From TOLSYN sp963849065 (GTDB lineage Bacteria; Acidobacteriota; Terriglobia; Terriglobales; Acidobacteriaceae): DNA of 64,000 bases. The notes beneath the pieces are model-generated. The model ran no database searches. It saw only the letters and a list, made by a program, of their open reading frames with translations, and was not told the DNA's origin. A program made the translations under genes and the position numbers. Every line of letters starts with the position of its first letter. Position 1 is the stretch's first letter. Location: NCBI GenBank assembly GCA_963849065.1, contig CAWKFM010000005.1, forward strand, positions 496,001 through 560,000. The letters are read 5' to 3'. Positions 17,288 through 25,866 of the stretch are shown in pieces.

Positions 17288-17312
17288 TTCGTTTCTCCTC
17301 ATGAACCGGTTG

Positions 17313-17444
17313 TTACCAGGGGATGTGCTTCAGCACTCCGACGCGCACGAGAAGTGCCAGCAGAAATGCGGTGATAACTGCCCATACGTCAAGCGACAGG
17401 CCCAGTCGAGTGGCCTCGGTTGCGATTTTGTTCTCTTCGGACAT
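17313..17444 (-). CDS. 43-residue single-span membrane protein preceding yeiH
   Basis: From ATG 17444 with GAGGAG seven bases upstream. An acidic head MSEENKIATEATRLGLSLD is followed by one membrane span (WAVITAFLLALLVRVGVL) and a short end KHIPW. It sits 25 bases before the YeiH start, directly after the Cys-leader terminator, so it is the first true gene of the operon. Size and position suggest an accessory subunit of the YeiH transporter. No family is recognised; the function is inference from position only. Confidence 0.65.
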   Translation of the reverse strand: MSEENKIATEATRLGLSLDVWAVITAFLLALLVRVGVLKHIPW

Positions 17445-17511
17445 GGACGGACTCCTCTGCAGGCGGCTTTAACTCTCCACCTTTGTTTTCTTCAACTGCG
17501 CTGCTTCCAAC

Positions 17512-17549
17512 ACGAAAAACCCACCCGCCTGAAGTTCTGGCGGATGGGT
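17512..17549 (-). terminator. Attenuator terminator of the yeiH-cysK leader
   Basis: Minus strand: ACCCATCCGCC, loop AGAACTTCA, GGCGGGTGGGT then TTTTTC. The ascending arm/loop contains CGCCAGA (17536-17542), complementary to TCTGGCG in the leader peptide gene (17600-17606). It lies between the leader stop and the first structural gene. Confidence 0.82.
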
Positions 17550-17579
17550 AGGTATATCTAGATCCTGGTTAGATGAGTA

Positions 17580-17666
17580 CTATCCCACGATCTCCCTTGC
17601 GCCAGACGGATTCATGCCGCAACAACAGCAGCACATCGTTCGACAGGTCTGGCAACAGAGCATCAT
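17580..17666 (-). CDS. Cysteine-rich leader peptide of the yeiH-cysK operon
   Basis: 28 codons plus TAG from ATG 17666. Contains MLCCQTCRTMCCCCCGM (eight Cys) and then PSGAREIVG. The Ser-Gly is encoded TCTGGC, shared with three other leaders in the window. A promoter with TTGACG (17700-17705), an 18-base spacer and TATAAA (17676-17681) ends nine bases before the ATG, leaving almost no 5' untranslated region. The 17512-17549 terminator follows. Proposed role: ribosome stalling on Cys codons leaves TCTGGCG free to pair with the terminator arm, allowing read-through when cysteine is short. Confidence 0.82.
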   Translation of the reverse strand: MMLCCQTCRTMCCCCCGMNPSGAREIVG

Positions 17667-17675
17667 GGTGAAGTG

Positions 17676-17705
17676 TTTATATCTGACTTTGCCCACGCGC
17701 GTCAA
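17676..17705 (-). promoter_or_regulatory. Promoter of the yeiH-cysK leader
   Basis: TTGACG (-35, 17700-17705), 18-base spacer, TATAAA (-10, 17676-17681) on the minus strand. The predicted transcript starts within about three bases of the leader ATG. Confidence 0.7.
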
Positions 17706-17746
17706 TCCACTCTTTCCGAATACATCACATTTTTTAAGATCATCAG

Positions 17747-17775
17747 TTGCGCGCAGCACGTGGTTGATGTAGTGT
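17747..17775 (+). promoter_or_regulatory. Promoter of the plus-strand Cys leader
   Basis: TTGCGC (17747-17752), 17-base spacer, TAGTGT (17770-17775), ATG eight bases further. Weaker match than the divergent promoter, but the same near-leaderless geometry. Confidence 0.5.
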
Positions 17776-17783
17776 ATCGATTC

Positions 17784-17867
17784 ATGAGCCGCCTGAAGAG
17801 AACGAACGCCTGTTGCGCCAGCATGAGTTGTTGGTGCGCAAGTATTTGTTCTGGTATTCGGGCTTAG
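17784..17867 (+). CDS. Cysteine-rich leader peptide (plus strand, downstream gene uncertain)
   Basis: 27 codons plus TAG: NACCASMSCWCASICSG then IRA, six Cys. The ASICSG end closely resembles AHICSG of the leader at 33181-33267, and Ser-Gly is again TCTGGT. A perfect 8-bp terminator follows at 17892-17926. The first downstream gene on this strand is the zinc-ribbon-like protein at 18266, about 340 bases beyond the terminator, so either that gene is the target or the original target has been lost. It is divergent from the yeiH leader. Confidence 0.78.
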   Translation: MSRLKRTNACCASMSCWCASICSGIRA

Positions 17868-17891
17868 TCGACCGGTAATAAGATTCTGTCG

Positions 17892-17926
17892 AACCCACTG
17901 CCAGATGGTAGTGGGTTTTCTTTTTT
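17892..17926 (+). terminator. Attenuator terminator of the plus-strand Cys leader
   Basis: AACCCACT (17892-17899) pairs perfectly with AGTGGGTT (17910-17917), followed by TTCTTTTTT. GCCAGA at 17900-17905 is complementary (one G-U) to TCTGGT at 17850-17855 in the leader, and CCC/GGG can extend the alternative pairing. Confidence 0.85.
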
Positions 17927-17940
17927 GTAGGCTGCGAGTA

Positions 17941-18020
17941 GGAGCAGCTCAGCCTGAGCACGGGTGGCGACGTGGCTAACGCGGCGGCCTGCAAAGCCGT
18001 TAAATCCCATCCTGTGCTCC
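17941..18020 (+). ncRNA. tRNA-like structured RNA with a Cys (GCA) anticodon-type loop
   Basis: The outer ends GGAGCA and TGCTCC pair (6 bp). Inside, GCTCA/TGAGC forms a D-arm-like hairpin. GGGTGG pairs with CCATCC (one G-U). CGT/ACG closes a small hairpin, and GCGGC-CTGCAAA-GCCGT is a perfect anticodon arm with the 7-base loop of a cysteine tRNA. There is no TTCGA-type T-arm, so it is not a normal tRNA. It lies in the long leader between a Cys attenuator and the gene at 18266. A decoy or sensor role is conceivable; the fold is by hand. Confidence 0.4.
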
Positions 18021-18124
18021 AATTTTACTAAGCTGCTTCGAGGTTTGATCGCAAGATGATTACCTTACTTCACGCGAACGTCGCTCTCTCCCGCAGGCTT
18101 ACACAGAGCCGGATTTGTCCGGTC

Positions 18125-18181
18125 ATGTGTATGCACATGAATGCACCTATGCGAACTGAGGGCGAGAGGGACGATCCTTAA
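18125..18181 (+). CDS. Possible 18-residue Met/Cys mini-frame before a terminator
   Basis: ATG TGT ATG CAC ATG ... ending TAA at 18181 (MCMHMNAPMR...). It follows a CCGGA-TTTG-TCCGG hairpin (18109-18122) and precedes a terminator-like hairpin. Its start resembles MCMCHVHV inside the leader at 20066. It has no ribosome site and no clear promoter, so translation is doubtful. Confidence 0.3.
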   Translation: MCMHMNAPMRTEGERDDP

Positions 18182-18211
18182 GGTTCAAGCAGTAACGGAA
18201 CATTTTATGGA

Positions 18212-18242
18212 AAAGCCCATGATCGGATCGTGGACTTTTTTT
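18212..18242 (+). terminator. Terminator-like hairpin upstream of the 18266 gene
   Basis: AAAG-C-CCATG, loop ATCGGAT, CGTGG-A-CTTT followed by a T-run to 18242. Its place 24 bases before a gene start suggests attenuation of that gene. Confidence 0.6.
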
Positions 18243-18265
18243 GTTTATCGAATAGGAGCAACGAT

Positions 18266-18562
18266 ATGGCCCGAATCTCTGCCTCGCGGACCGAAAGAAC
18301 GCTGACGCACATTTACGTACGTGATTCCCAGAACGGATTCGTACGCCCCTGCTGGTCCTCTAAAGAAGCGATTTATTGCGGTACGTGCCTGAAAGGCACC
18401 GTTCAGCCGGTGGTCGGTGAGGTGTGCTCGAATTGCTCCAGCACCGTCGAACGCATCCTGGAAGTTGCTCCGGCGAATAAGATCTGGGATTGTCGAATGC
18501 ACATGAAACAACTGCTTTCACATGTAGGTTGCACGTACCCCAATGTAATCTCCGCCGCCTGA
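18266..18562 (+). CDS. Small Cys-rich (zinc-ribbon-like) protein, unknown function
   Basis: 98 residues from ATG 18266, with AGGAG eight bases upstream. Cys pairs YCGTC (about residues 37-41) and EVCSNCSS (about 53-60) look like a zinc ribbon; further Cys lie at VRPC, WDC and VGC. No signal or membrane span. I do not recognise the family. It is preceded by a ~480-base leader with a Cys attenuator, a tRNA-like structure and a second terminator, and it is surrounded by cysteine-biosynthesis genes, so a role tied to cysteine or sulfur status is likely but unproven. Confidence 0.65.
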   Translation: MARISASRTERTLTHIYVRDSQNGFVRPCWSSKEAIYCGTCLKGTVQPVVGEVCSNCSSTVERILEVAPANKIWDCRMHMKQLLSHVGCTYPNVISAA

Positions 18563-18567
18563 ATGTA

Positions 18568-19779
18568 CTACGCGCTTTGAGCTACTGTGCTCGCCTCCAG
18601 GGCTTGTTTCAGATCCGCCAGAATGTCCTGCACGTCTTCAATACCCACTGAGATACGTATAAGGCCGTCGGTGATCCCGGCTTGACGGCGACGTGCTGGC
18701 GACATTTCCCGGTGCGATGAGGTCGCTGGATGGAGGACTTGTGTGAACACGTCGCCTAGGCTCGTCGAGCGCACGCAGAGATTCAGCGCGTCCATAAATC
18801 GGAAAGCAGCATCGCGCGAATCTTCTGCCAATCGAATCGAGATCATGGCTCCTGCATGGCCAGGCCTGAGGATGCGCTGCAATACTTCCGTGGCGGCCAG
18901 CGAGGGATAATATACCTGGTGCAGGCGAGGATCCGGCGCGAGAGTCTCGGCAATGTGCTGCGCGTTGGCGCACTGCCGTTCCAAGCGGAGCCCCAGGGTC
19001 TTGATGCCGCGCATGATCTCATGTGCGTCCCACGGCCCCAGCACACCACCAGCGAGTTTCATGATGCTAATTAACGCCTTGTCATCGGGGCGTTCTTTAG
19101 CCACTACTACGCCTCCCATAGCATCTGCGTGGCCGCTCAAATACTTGGTAGCGCTATGCACGACGAAATCTGCGCCATGCTCCAGCGGACGGCAGAGATA
19201 TGGCGAGGCAAAAGTGTTGTCCACAATCAACCGGGCGTGGTGCGAGTGAGCAATCTCTGCGCAGGCGTCAATGTCGCAGATTTTCAGCAATGGATTCGAA
19301 ATTGTCTCGGCTACTAGAACGCGCGGGCGTACTTCCTCCGCTTTAGCCGACAGGGCCGACAGATCGGAAAAATCGGCAGTTACGGTCTTGATGTCAAACT
19401 GACCAAAGAGCAGGACCAACAGATCAAGGGTCGCGCCATAAAGATCCCGTGAGGCAAGGATGGTCGAGCCCGGAGAAAGCTCACAGGCCAGTACGGCGGC
19501 GTGCAGCGCGGCCATTCCGCTGGCGTAGGCACAAGCGGAAACCCCGCCCTCCAGCGACAGGATGGCCTGCTCCAAAGACGCAATCGTCGGATTGCCATAA
19601 CGGGTATAGATATACCCGGGCTTCTCACCGCCCAGCACAGCATCGGCCTCCGCCATGGAGCCGTAAGTGAACGTGGTGGATGCATAGATGGGTGTAGAGG
19701 TCGGGTGGCCGGTCGGCGTTCCTAGTCTTTCGCCGGCATGAACCAATCGAGTAGCAATGTCGAGTTGAGGATGAGCCAT
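18568..19779 (-). CDS. Cys/Met-metabolism PLP enzyme (cystathionine gamma-synthase/lyase type)
   Basis: 403 residues from ATG 19779, with GAGGTG upstream. Family landmarks: YTRYGNPTIASLEQAILSLE, ASGMAALHAAVLA, IVDNTFASPYLCRPLEHGAD, and the PLP Lys in VVHSATKYLSGHADAMGG. Near the C-terminus SHREMSPARRRQAGITDGLI followed by RISVGIED is typical. Whether it makes cystathionine or homocysteine, or breaks down cystathionine or methionine, cannot be decided from sequence. It stands alone, convergent with the 18266 gene (5 bases apart). No Cys leader is evident upstream. Confidence 0.88.
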   Translation of the reverse strand: MAHPQLDIATRLVHAGERLGTPTGHPTSTPIYASTTFTYGSMAEADAVLGGEKPGYIYTRYGNPTIASLEQAILSLEGGVSACAYASGMAALHAAVLACELSPGSTILASRDLYGATLDLLVLLFGQFDIKTVTADFSDLSALSAKAEEVRPRVLVAETISNPLLKICDIDACAEIAHSHHARLIVDNTFASPYLCRPLEHGADFVVHSATKYLSGHADAMGGVVVAKERPDDKALISIMKLAGGVLGPWDAHEIMRGIKTLGLRLERQCANAQHIAETLAPDPRLHQVYYPSLAATEVLQRILRPGHAGAMISIRLAEDSRDAAFRFMDALNLCVRSTSLGDVFTQVLHPATSSHREMSPARRRQAGITDGLIRISVGIEDVQDILADLKQALEASTVAQSA

Positions 19780-20028
19780 TTGCACCTCACAGTATCACAA
19801 AGAAAAAAATGGATGGACGCCAATCAGTTTGCTAAATGAACGGCAGGAGGGCTACAAAACAGTAAATCGAAGCACCGAGTCTTCGCACATGAAGCGACGG
19901 ACAATCACGATCGACATCATCAACATCCACCTTCATGTTTCCGGGAAGATAACCAGTACAGAAGCGTCTGCAATAAGCATCATGTAACACACTTTTCGCG
20001 GTTTTTGGGCTCCATTGCGAAAGATCTC

Positions 20029-20058
20029 TTGCGGTTTAGGATAATTTAGTGCTAACTT
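20029..20058 (+). promoter_or_regulatory. Promoter of the rhodanese-cysE leader
   Basis: TTGCGG (20029-20034), 18-base spacer, TAACTT (20053-20058). The leader ATG follows seven bases later, as in the other Cys leaders. Confidence 0.55.
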
Positions 20059-20065
20059 AGTGGAC

Positions 20066-20158
20066 ATGATTTCCAGCGCCAAGAAGACCGCAACGTGTCG
20101 CTGCATGTGTATGTGTCACGTGCACGTGTCTTCTGGCGTGAGGAAACCGCAAGGCTAG
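20066..20158 (+). CDS. Cysteine-rich leader peptide of the rhodanese-cysE operon
   Basis: 30 codons plus TAG: a basic start (MISSAKKTAT), then CRCMCMCHVHVSSGVRK with four Cys and two Met codons. Ser-Gly is TCTGGC, and CTTCTGGCG (20130-20138) is a perfect 9-base complement of CGCCAGAAG in the terminator arm (20194-20202), the strongest leader-terminator match in the window. Near-leaderless. Proposed to open the terminator when ribosomes stall on the Cys codons. Confidence 0.82.
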   Translation: MISSAKKTATCRCMCMCHVHVSSGVRKPQG

Positions 20159-20187
20159 AGTAAATTACAAGCCGGCACCTCATTTAG

Positions 20188-20231
20188 ACCCACCGCCAGA
20201 AGTTCAATTGGCAGGTGGGTTTTGTGTTTTT
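20188..20231 (+). terminator. Attenuator terminator before the rhodanese-cysE operon
   Basis: ACCCACCGCC (20188-20197) pairs with GGCAGGTGGGT (20210-20220) with one bulge, followed by TTTTGTGTTTTT. It lies 30 bases after the leader stop and 62 bases before the rhodanese start. Confidence 0.85.
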
Positions 20232-20292
20232 AGGCTAAAAACAAAGCGACTACGGCAAGCGTTCTTAGCGATTTCTGATGAGGAGGAAAATC

Positions 20293-20613
20293 ATGAGCGT
20301 TCCTGAAATCCAAGCGGAAGAACTAAAGCGGCGACTGGATGCCGGCGAAAATCTCTTTCTGCTCGACGTACGCAGCGAGAACGAGTACGAAACTTCCAAC
20401 ATCGGCGGGCATCTCATTCCGCTTCCCGAACTTGCCGAGCGCGTGCACGAACTCGATGCCGACCAAAAGATCATAGTCCTCTGCAAAATGGGTCCCCGCG
20501 GTTCTAAGGCAGTTCAGGTTCTGCACATGGCCGGCTTCACCAAGGTCTGGAATCTTTCCGGCGGGATTCACGCCTGGTCCGACCGCGTTGATCGCCGCGT
20601 GCGCAAATATTAA
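20293..20613 (+). CDS. Single-domain rhodanese sulfurtransferase
   Basis: 106 residues from ATG 20293 (AGGAGG upstream). FLLDVRSENEYETSNIGGHL and the active loop LCKMGPRGSKA with the persulfide-forming Cys are intact. It is a close paralog of the C-terminal domain of MoeZ in this same island (VPEIQ-start, LKRRLD, HELD, and RKY versus PKY end), suggesting it arose from, or exchanges with, that domain. It may deliver sulfane sulfur to CysO or another carrier. First gene behind a Cys attenuator, followed 51 bases later by cysE. Confidence 0.88.
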   Translation: MSVPEIQAEELKRRLDAGENLFLLDVRSENEYETSNIGGHLIPLPELAERVHELDADQKIIVLCKMGPRGSKAVQVLHMAGFTKVWNLSGGIHAWSDRVDRRVRKY

Positions 20614-20664
20614 GTTCGCAATTGACTGTAAACCTTAGGGAAACCGTCGAGACGAGGCCAGAGC

Positions 20665-21423
20665 GTGCTGCGAGCGATTCGAGAAGACATTCAATCCGTA
20701 CTGAAGCGCGATCCTGCCGCGACCGGCACGATATCAGTACTGCTGAACTACCCCGGCCTCCATGCGGTATGGATGCATCGCGTAACCCACTGGCTCTGGT
20801 GTCGAGGCTTTCGCCTGCCGGCCCGTTTTCTGTCGCAAGTCACCCGCCATTTCACGGGGATCGAGATTCATCCGGGAGCGACCATTGGCCGGCGTTTGTT
20901 CATCGACCACGGAATGGGAGTAGTGATCGGCGAAACGGCGATTGTAGGCGACGATGTGACGCTCTATCACAGCGTGACCCTAGGCGGGACCAGCCTGCAA
21001 AAGAAGAAACGTCATCCCACGCTTGGTAATGGCGTGGTTGTCGGCAACACCTCCAGCATTCTGGGAGACATTGTGGTGGGAGACAATTCGCGCGTTGGCG
21101 CCGGTTCGGTGGTGCTGCGCGACGTGCCTCCGGACTCAACCGTTGTGGGAGTGCCCGCGCACATCGTCTATCGCGATGGTAAGCGGGTGGTCATCACGGA
21201 TCCGGGCGAGATCAGGGACCCGCTCAGCAACGCACTGATTGCGCTGTCCAAGGATGTCAACGAACTGCGCTCGCGCCTGAACAAGCTGGCTCACCTGGAG
21301 GCGGCAGCTGTGCCGGTAAACGGCGGCACAACGGGCGGGCTGGCAACTGAGGATAAGGAGCGGCGCGATTATCGCAGCGAGTTCGATAAGAGCAACTTCG
21401 CCGATTACGGAGCTGGCATTTAG
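20665..21423 (+). CDS. cysE: Serine O-acetyltransferase
   Basis: 252 residues from GTG 20665 (GAGGCC upstream). N-terminal helices include RDPAATGTISVLLNYPGLHA. The left-handed beta-helix hexapeptide repeats begin GIEIHPGATIGRRLFIDHG, with MGVVIGETAIVGDDVTLYH and TLGGTSLQKKKRHPTLGNGV; the active-site His residues of DHGMGVVIGET are present. It makes O-acetylserine, the substrate of CysK (15094). The ~50-residue C-terminal extension after the beta-helix is longer than in classical CysE and lacks the usual short inhibitory tail, so feedback control may differ. Confidence 0.92.
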   Translation: MLRAIREDIQSVLKRDPAATGTISVLLNYPGLHAVWMHRVTHWLWCRGFRLPARFLSQVTRHFTGIEIHPGATIGRRLFIDHGMGVVIGETAIVGDDVTLYHSVTLGGTSLQKKKRHPTLGNGVVVGNTSSILGDIVVGDNSRVGAGSVVLRDVPPDSTVVGVPAHIVYRDGKRVVITDPGEIRDPLSNALIALSKDVNELRSRLNKLAHLEAAAVPVNGGTTGGLATEDKERRDYRSEFDKSNFADYGAGI

Positions 21424-21434
21424 TTGGGGAATTC

Positions 21435-21583
21435 TTGTAACACAACAACTCAGCGACCGTCTATTTTGTGTAACACAGTAACTATCTACTTTTGTGTTTG
21501 CGTAACCCGATAACTCGCGGCTCCTTAGTTGTTGTAACACACTTACTCTTTGTTATCGAGTTTATGTATCACGATAACTATCT
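21435..21583. repeat. Five iteron-like direct repeats, consensus GTAACACNNTAACT
   Basis: Copies begin at 21437, 21470, 21502, 21534 and 21566, so the spacing is 33, 32, 32 and 32 bases (three helical turns). The third is GTAACCCGATAACT, the fifth GTATCACGATAACT. AACTATC (21577-21583) and GATAGTT (21590-21596) add an inverted pair. The array fills the gap between cysE and the ribbon-helix-helix gene. It is most likely a binding array for that protein; iterons of a lost replicon are an alternative. Confidence 0.7.
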
Positions 21584-21715
21584 CCATCCGATAGTTGCTA
21601 CATGACGGACGAACCCAATAACGCGGTACGACACGGTGACGCGATAACATAGGCGGTGGCCCCGGTTAGCGCCTCTGTCGATCAGGAGTTTAGATTCCTT
21701 GAACCAGCTAAGCCA

Positions 21716-21883
21716 ATGAAAACAGGCCGCCCCAAGCTTCCGACTGGAGCCGCAAAAGGCCGGATCGTGCACGTTCGTTTCACTCCCGAGGAAATCGAGC
21801 GTATTAACGCAGCGGCAAAGGCCAGCAACAAAACCGTCTCGGAATGGATACGGAGCACAGCGAATGCCGCACTCGAAAAGTGA
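21716..21883 (+). CDS. Ribbon-helix-helix (CopG/Arc-like) DNA-binding protein
   Basis: 55 residues from ATG 21716; a longer frame from GTG 21656 has no better ribosome site. KGRIVHVRFTPEEIERINAA forms the beta strand and first helix, and NKTVSEWIRSTANAALE the second helix. Such proteins bind DNA as dimers through the ribbon. The five regularly spaced repeats immediately upstream are the obvious target. No toxin gene follows, so it is not an evident antitoxin; it might regulate itself or the encapsulin genes. Confidence 0.7.
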   Translation: MKTGRPKLPTGAAKGRIVHVRFTPEEIERINAAAKASNKTVSEWIRSTANAALEK

Positions 21884-22064
21884 GAAAGCTAATTTAAAAC
21901 ACTGCCGGAATTTCTTCGTACGATGTGCTCAATACCGGCGTGCAGCGACTTCCATATTTCGCAATTACACTGCACCCCAGGGCGCAGCTCTGGCATCTTA
22001 CCCAGCAGTAAACGCGAGCTAGTTTCCCATCTTGGAATTTATAGGCTCAATCGAAACTAACGAT

Positions 22065-22093
22065 TTGCGTCAGGCTAACGCAGGGCGTATATT
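22065..22093 (+). promoter_or_regulatory. Promoter of the encapsulin operon
   Basis: TTGCGT (22065-22070), exactly 17 bases, TATATT (22088-22093). TGCGT (22066-22070) and ACGCA (22078-22082) make a small inverted repeat over the -35, a possible operator. AAGGAGG precedes the GTG at 22129. No Cys-rich leader or terminator intervenes. Confidence 0.6.
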
Positions 22094-22128
22094 TTGCGGT
22101 CGTGATTTAGTTCAAAGGAGGCAACACA

Positions 22129-23035
22129 GTGGCAGATGAGGTCAACCGTATTGCTCTAGGCGAGGATGCAGCATTTCAACTCGCGAACGTTACGAAAACT
22201 GCTCCGCAGTACGGGGCCATCACCCCACGCTGGCTGGTTCGTCTGCTTGACTGGAAACCCCTGGAAGCGGGAACGTTTCGGGTAAATCGTGTCGATGAAG
22301 ACAAGGCGATCGAATCCCTCTGCAGCCAGACGGAAGAGTCGGAGATGGTTCCGACTTATGTTGAGTATCAGGAGAAGCCACGGGAATACCGCTTGAGCAG
22401 CATCAGCGCTGTTCTTAATGTTCACACCCGAATTTCGGATATTTACAGCAACCCTTACGATCAGGTTCGAGAGCAGTTACGGATTCTTATTGAGAACGTG
22501 AAAGAAAAGCAGGAGGGCGAACTCCTCAACAACGCAGACTACGGACTCCTGAACAACGTTCCCGCATCGCAGAAGATAAAGACACGCAAGGGCGCGCCAA
22601 CGCCCGACGATCTCGATGAACTGCTGACGAAAGTCTGGAAAGAGCCTTCCTTCTTTCTCGCTCATCCCCGCGCCATCGCCGCATTCGGGCGAGAATGCAC
22701 ACGTCGCGGCGTTCCGCCTCCGACCGTCACGCTGTTCGGCACACCGTTCCTTACCTGGCGCGGCATTCCTTTGATTCCCACCAACAAGATCGATGTCAGC
22801 ACCAAGACCGACAAGTCCAAGGTCCTTCTGGTACGCGTTGGGGAGAGGAAGCAAGGCATCGTCGGACTTTTTCAACCGGGCCTGCCCGGAGAGCAGAGTC
22901 CCGGCCTGTCAGTCCGCTTCATGGGGATCGACAAGAGAGCTCTGGCCACCTACCTGGTTGCGTTGTATTGCTCCGCCGCCGTGCTGACCGACGATGCCAT
23001 TGCCCTGCTCGAAGACGTAGAAGTGGGACAGTACC

Positions 23036-23049
<14 letters not shown>
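22129..23049 (+). CDS. Family 2A encapsulin shell protein
   Basis: 306 residues from GTG 22129 (AAGGAGG upstream). The protein resembles SrpI-type family 2 encapsulins with the HK97 fold: ITPRWLVRLLDWKPLEAGTF, VEYQEKPREYRLSSISAVLN, RISDIYSNPYDQVREQLRIL, PTVTLFGTPFLTWRGIPLIP and the C-terminal LATYLVALYCSAAVLTDDA. It should assemble into a closed icosahedral compartment. It overlaps by 14 bases the cysteine desulfurase gene, whose product is the known type of cargo for family 2A shells. Established work links this pair to sulfur handling; here it lies among cysteine-biosynthesis operons. Confidence 0.92.
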
Positions 23050-25795
<2,746 letters not shown>

Positions 25796-25814
25796 AAGGA
25801 AGTGGAACAAGAAA

Positions 25815-25850
25815 GCAAAGGCCAGTCTCAGCAAAGAGGCTGGCCTTTTT
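25815..25850 (+). terminator. Terminator of the encapsulin operon
   Basis: AAAGGCCAG (25817-25825) and CTGGCCTTT (25840-25848) pair perfectly, followed by TT. It lies 20 bases after the desulfurase stop, between convergent genes; it could also serve moeZ from the other side. Confidence 0.8.
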
Positions 25851-25866
25851 CATCGCAACTTGTCCG

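Noticed and set aside
17963..17985. T-box-like string (GGGTGG ... ACGCGG) inside the 17941-18020 element
   Set aside because: The T-box core needs a nearly contiguous GGGTGGNACCGCG with a specifier stem upstream and an aminoacyl-synthetase or amino-acid gene downstream; here the string is interrupted by nine bases and the specifier stem is not seen.
18125..18181. MCMHM mini-frame as a fifth member of the TCTGGY leader family
   Set aside because: It has one Cys codon, no TCTGG, and no promoter at the right distance; listed only as a weak possible frame.
19780..20065. SAM riboswitch or Cys leader upstream of the cystathionine-type gene (minus strand)
   Set aside because: No SAM-I or SAM-II core could be matched by eye. 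The small minus-strand frames present carry at most one or two scattered Cys codons and no terminator follows them.
21435..21583. CRISPR-like reading of the five repeats behind cysE
   Set aside because: Repeats are only 14 bases with 18-19 base gaps and are degenerate; this is an iteron or operator array, and no cas genes are present.
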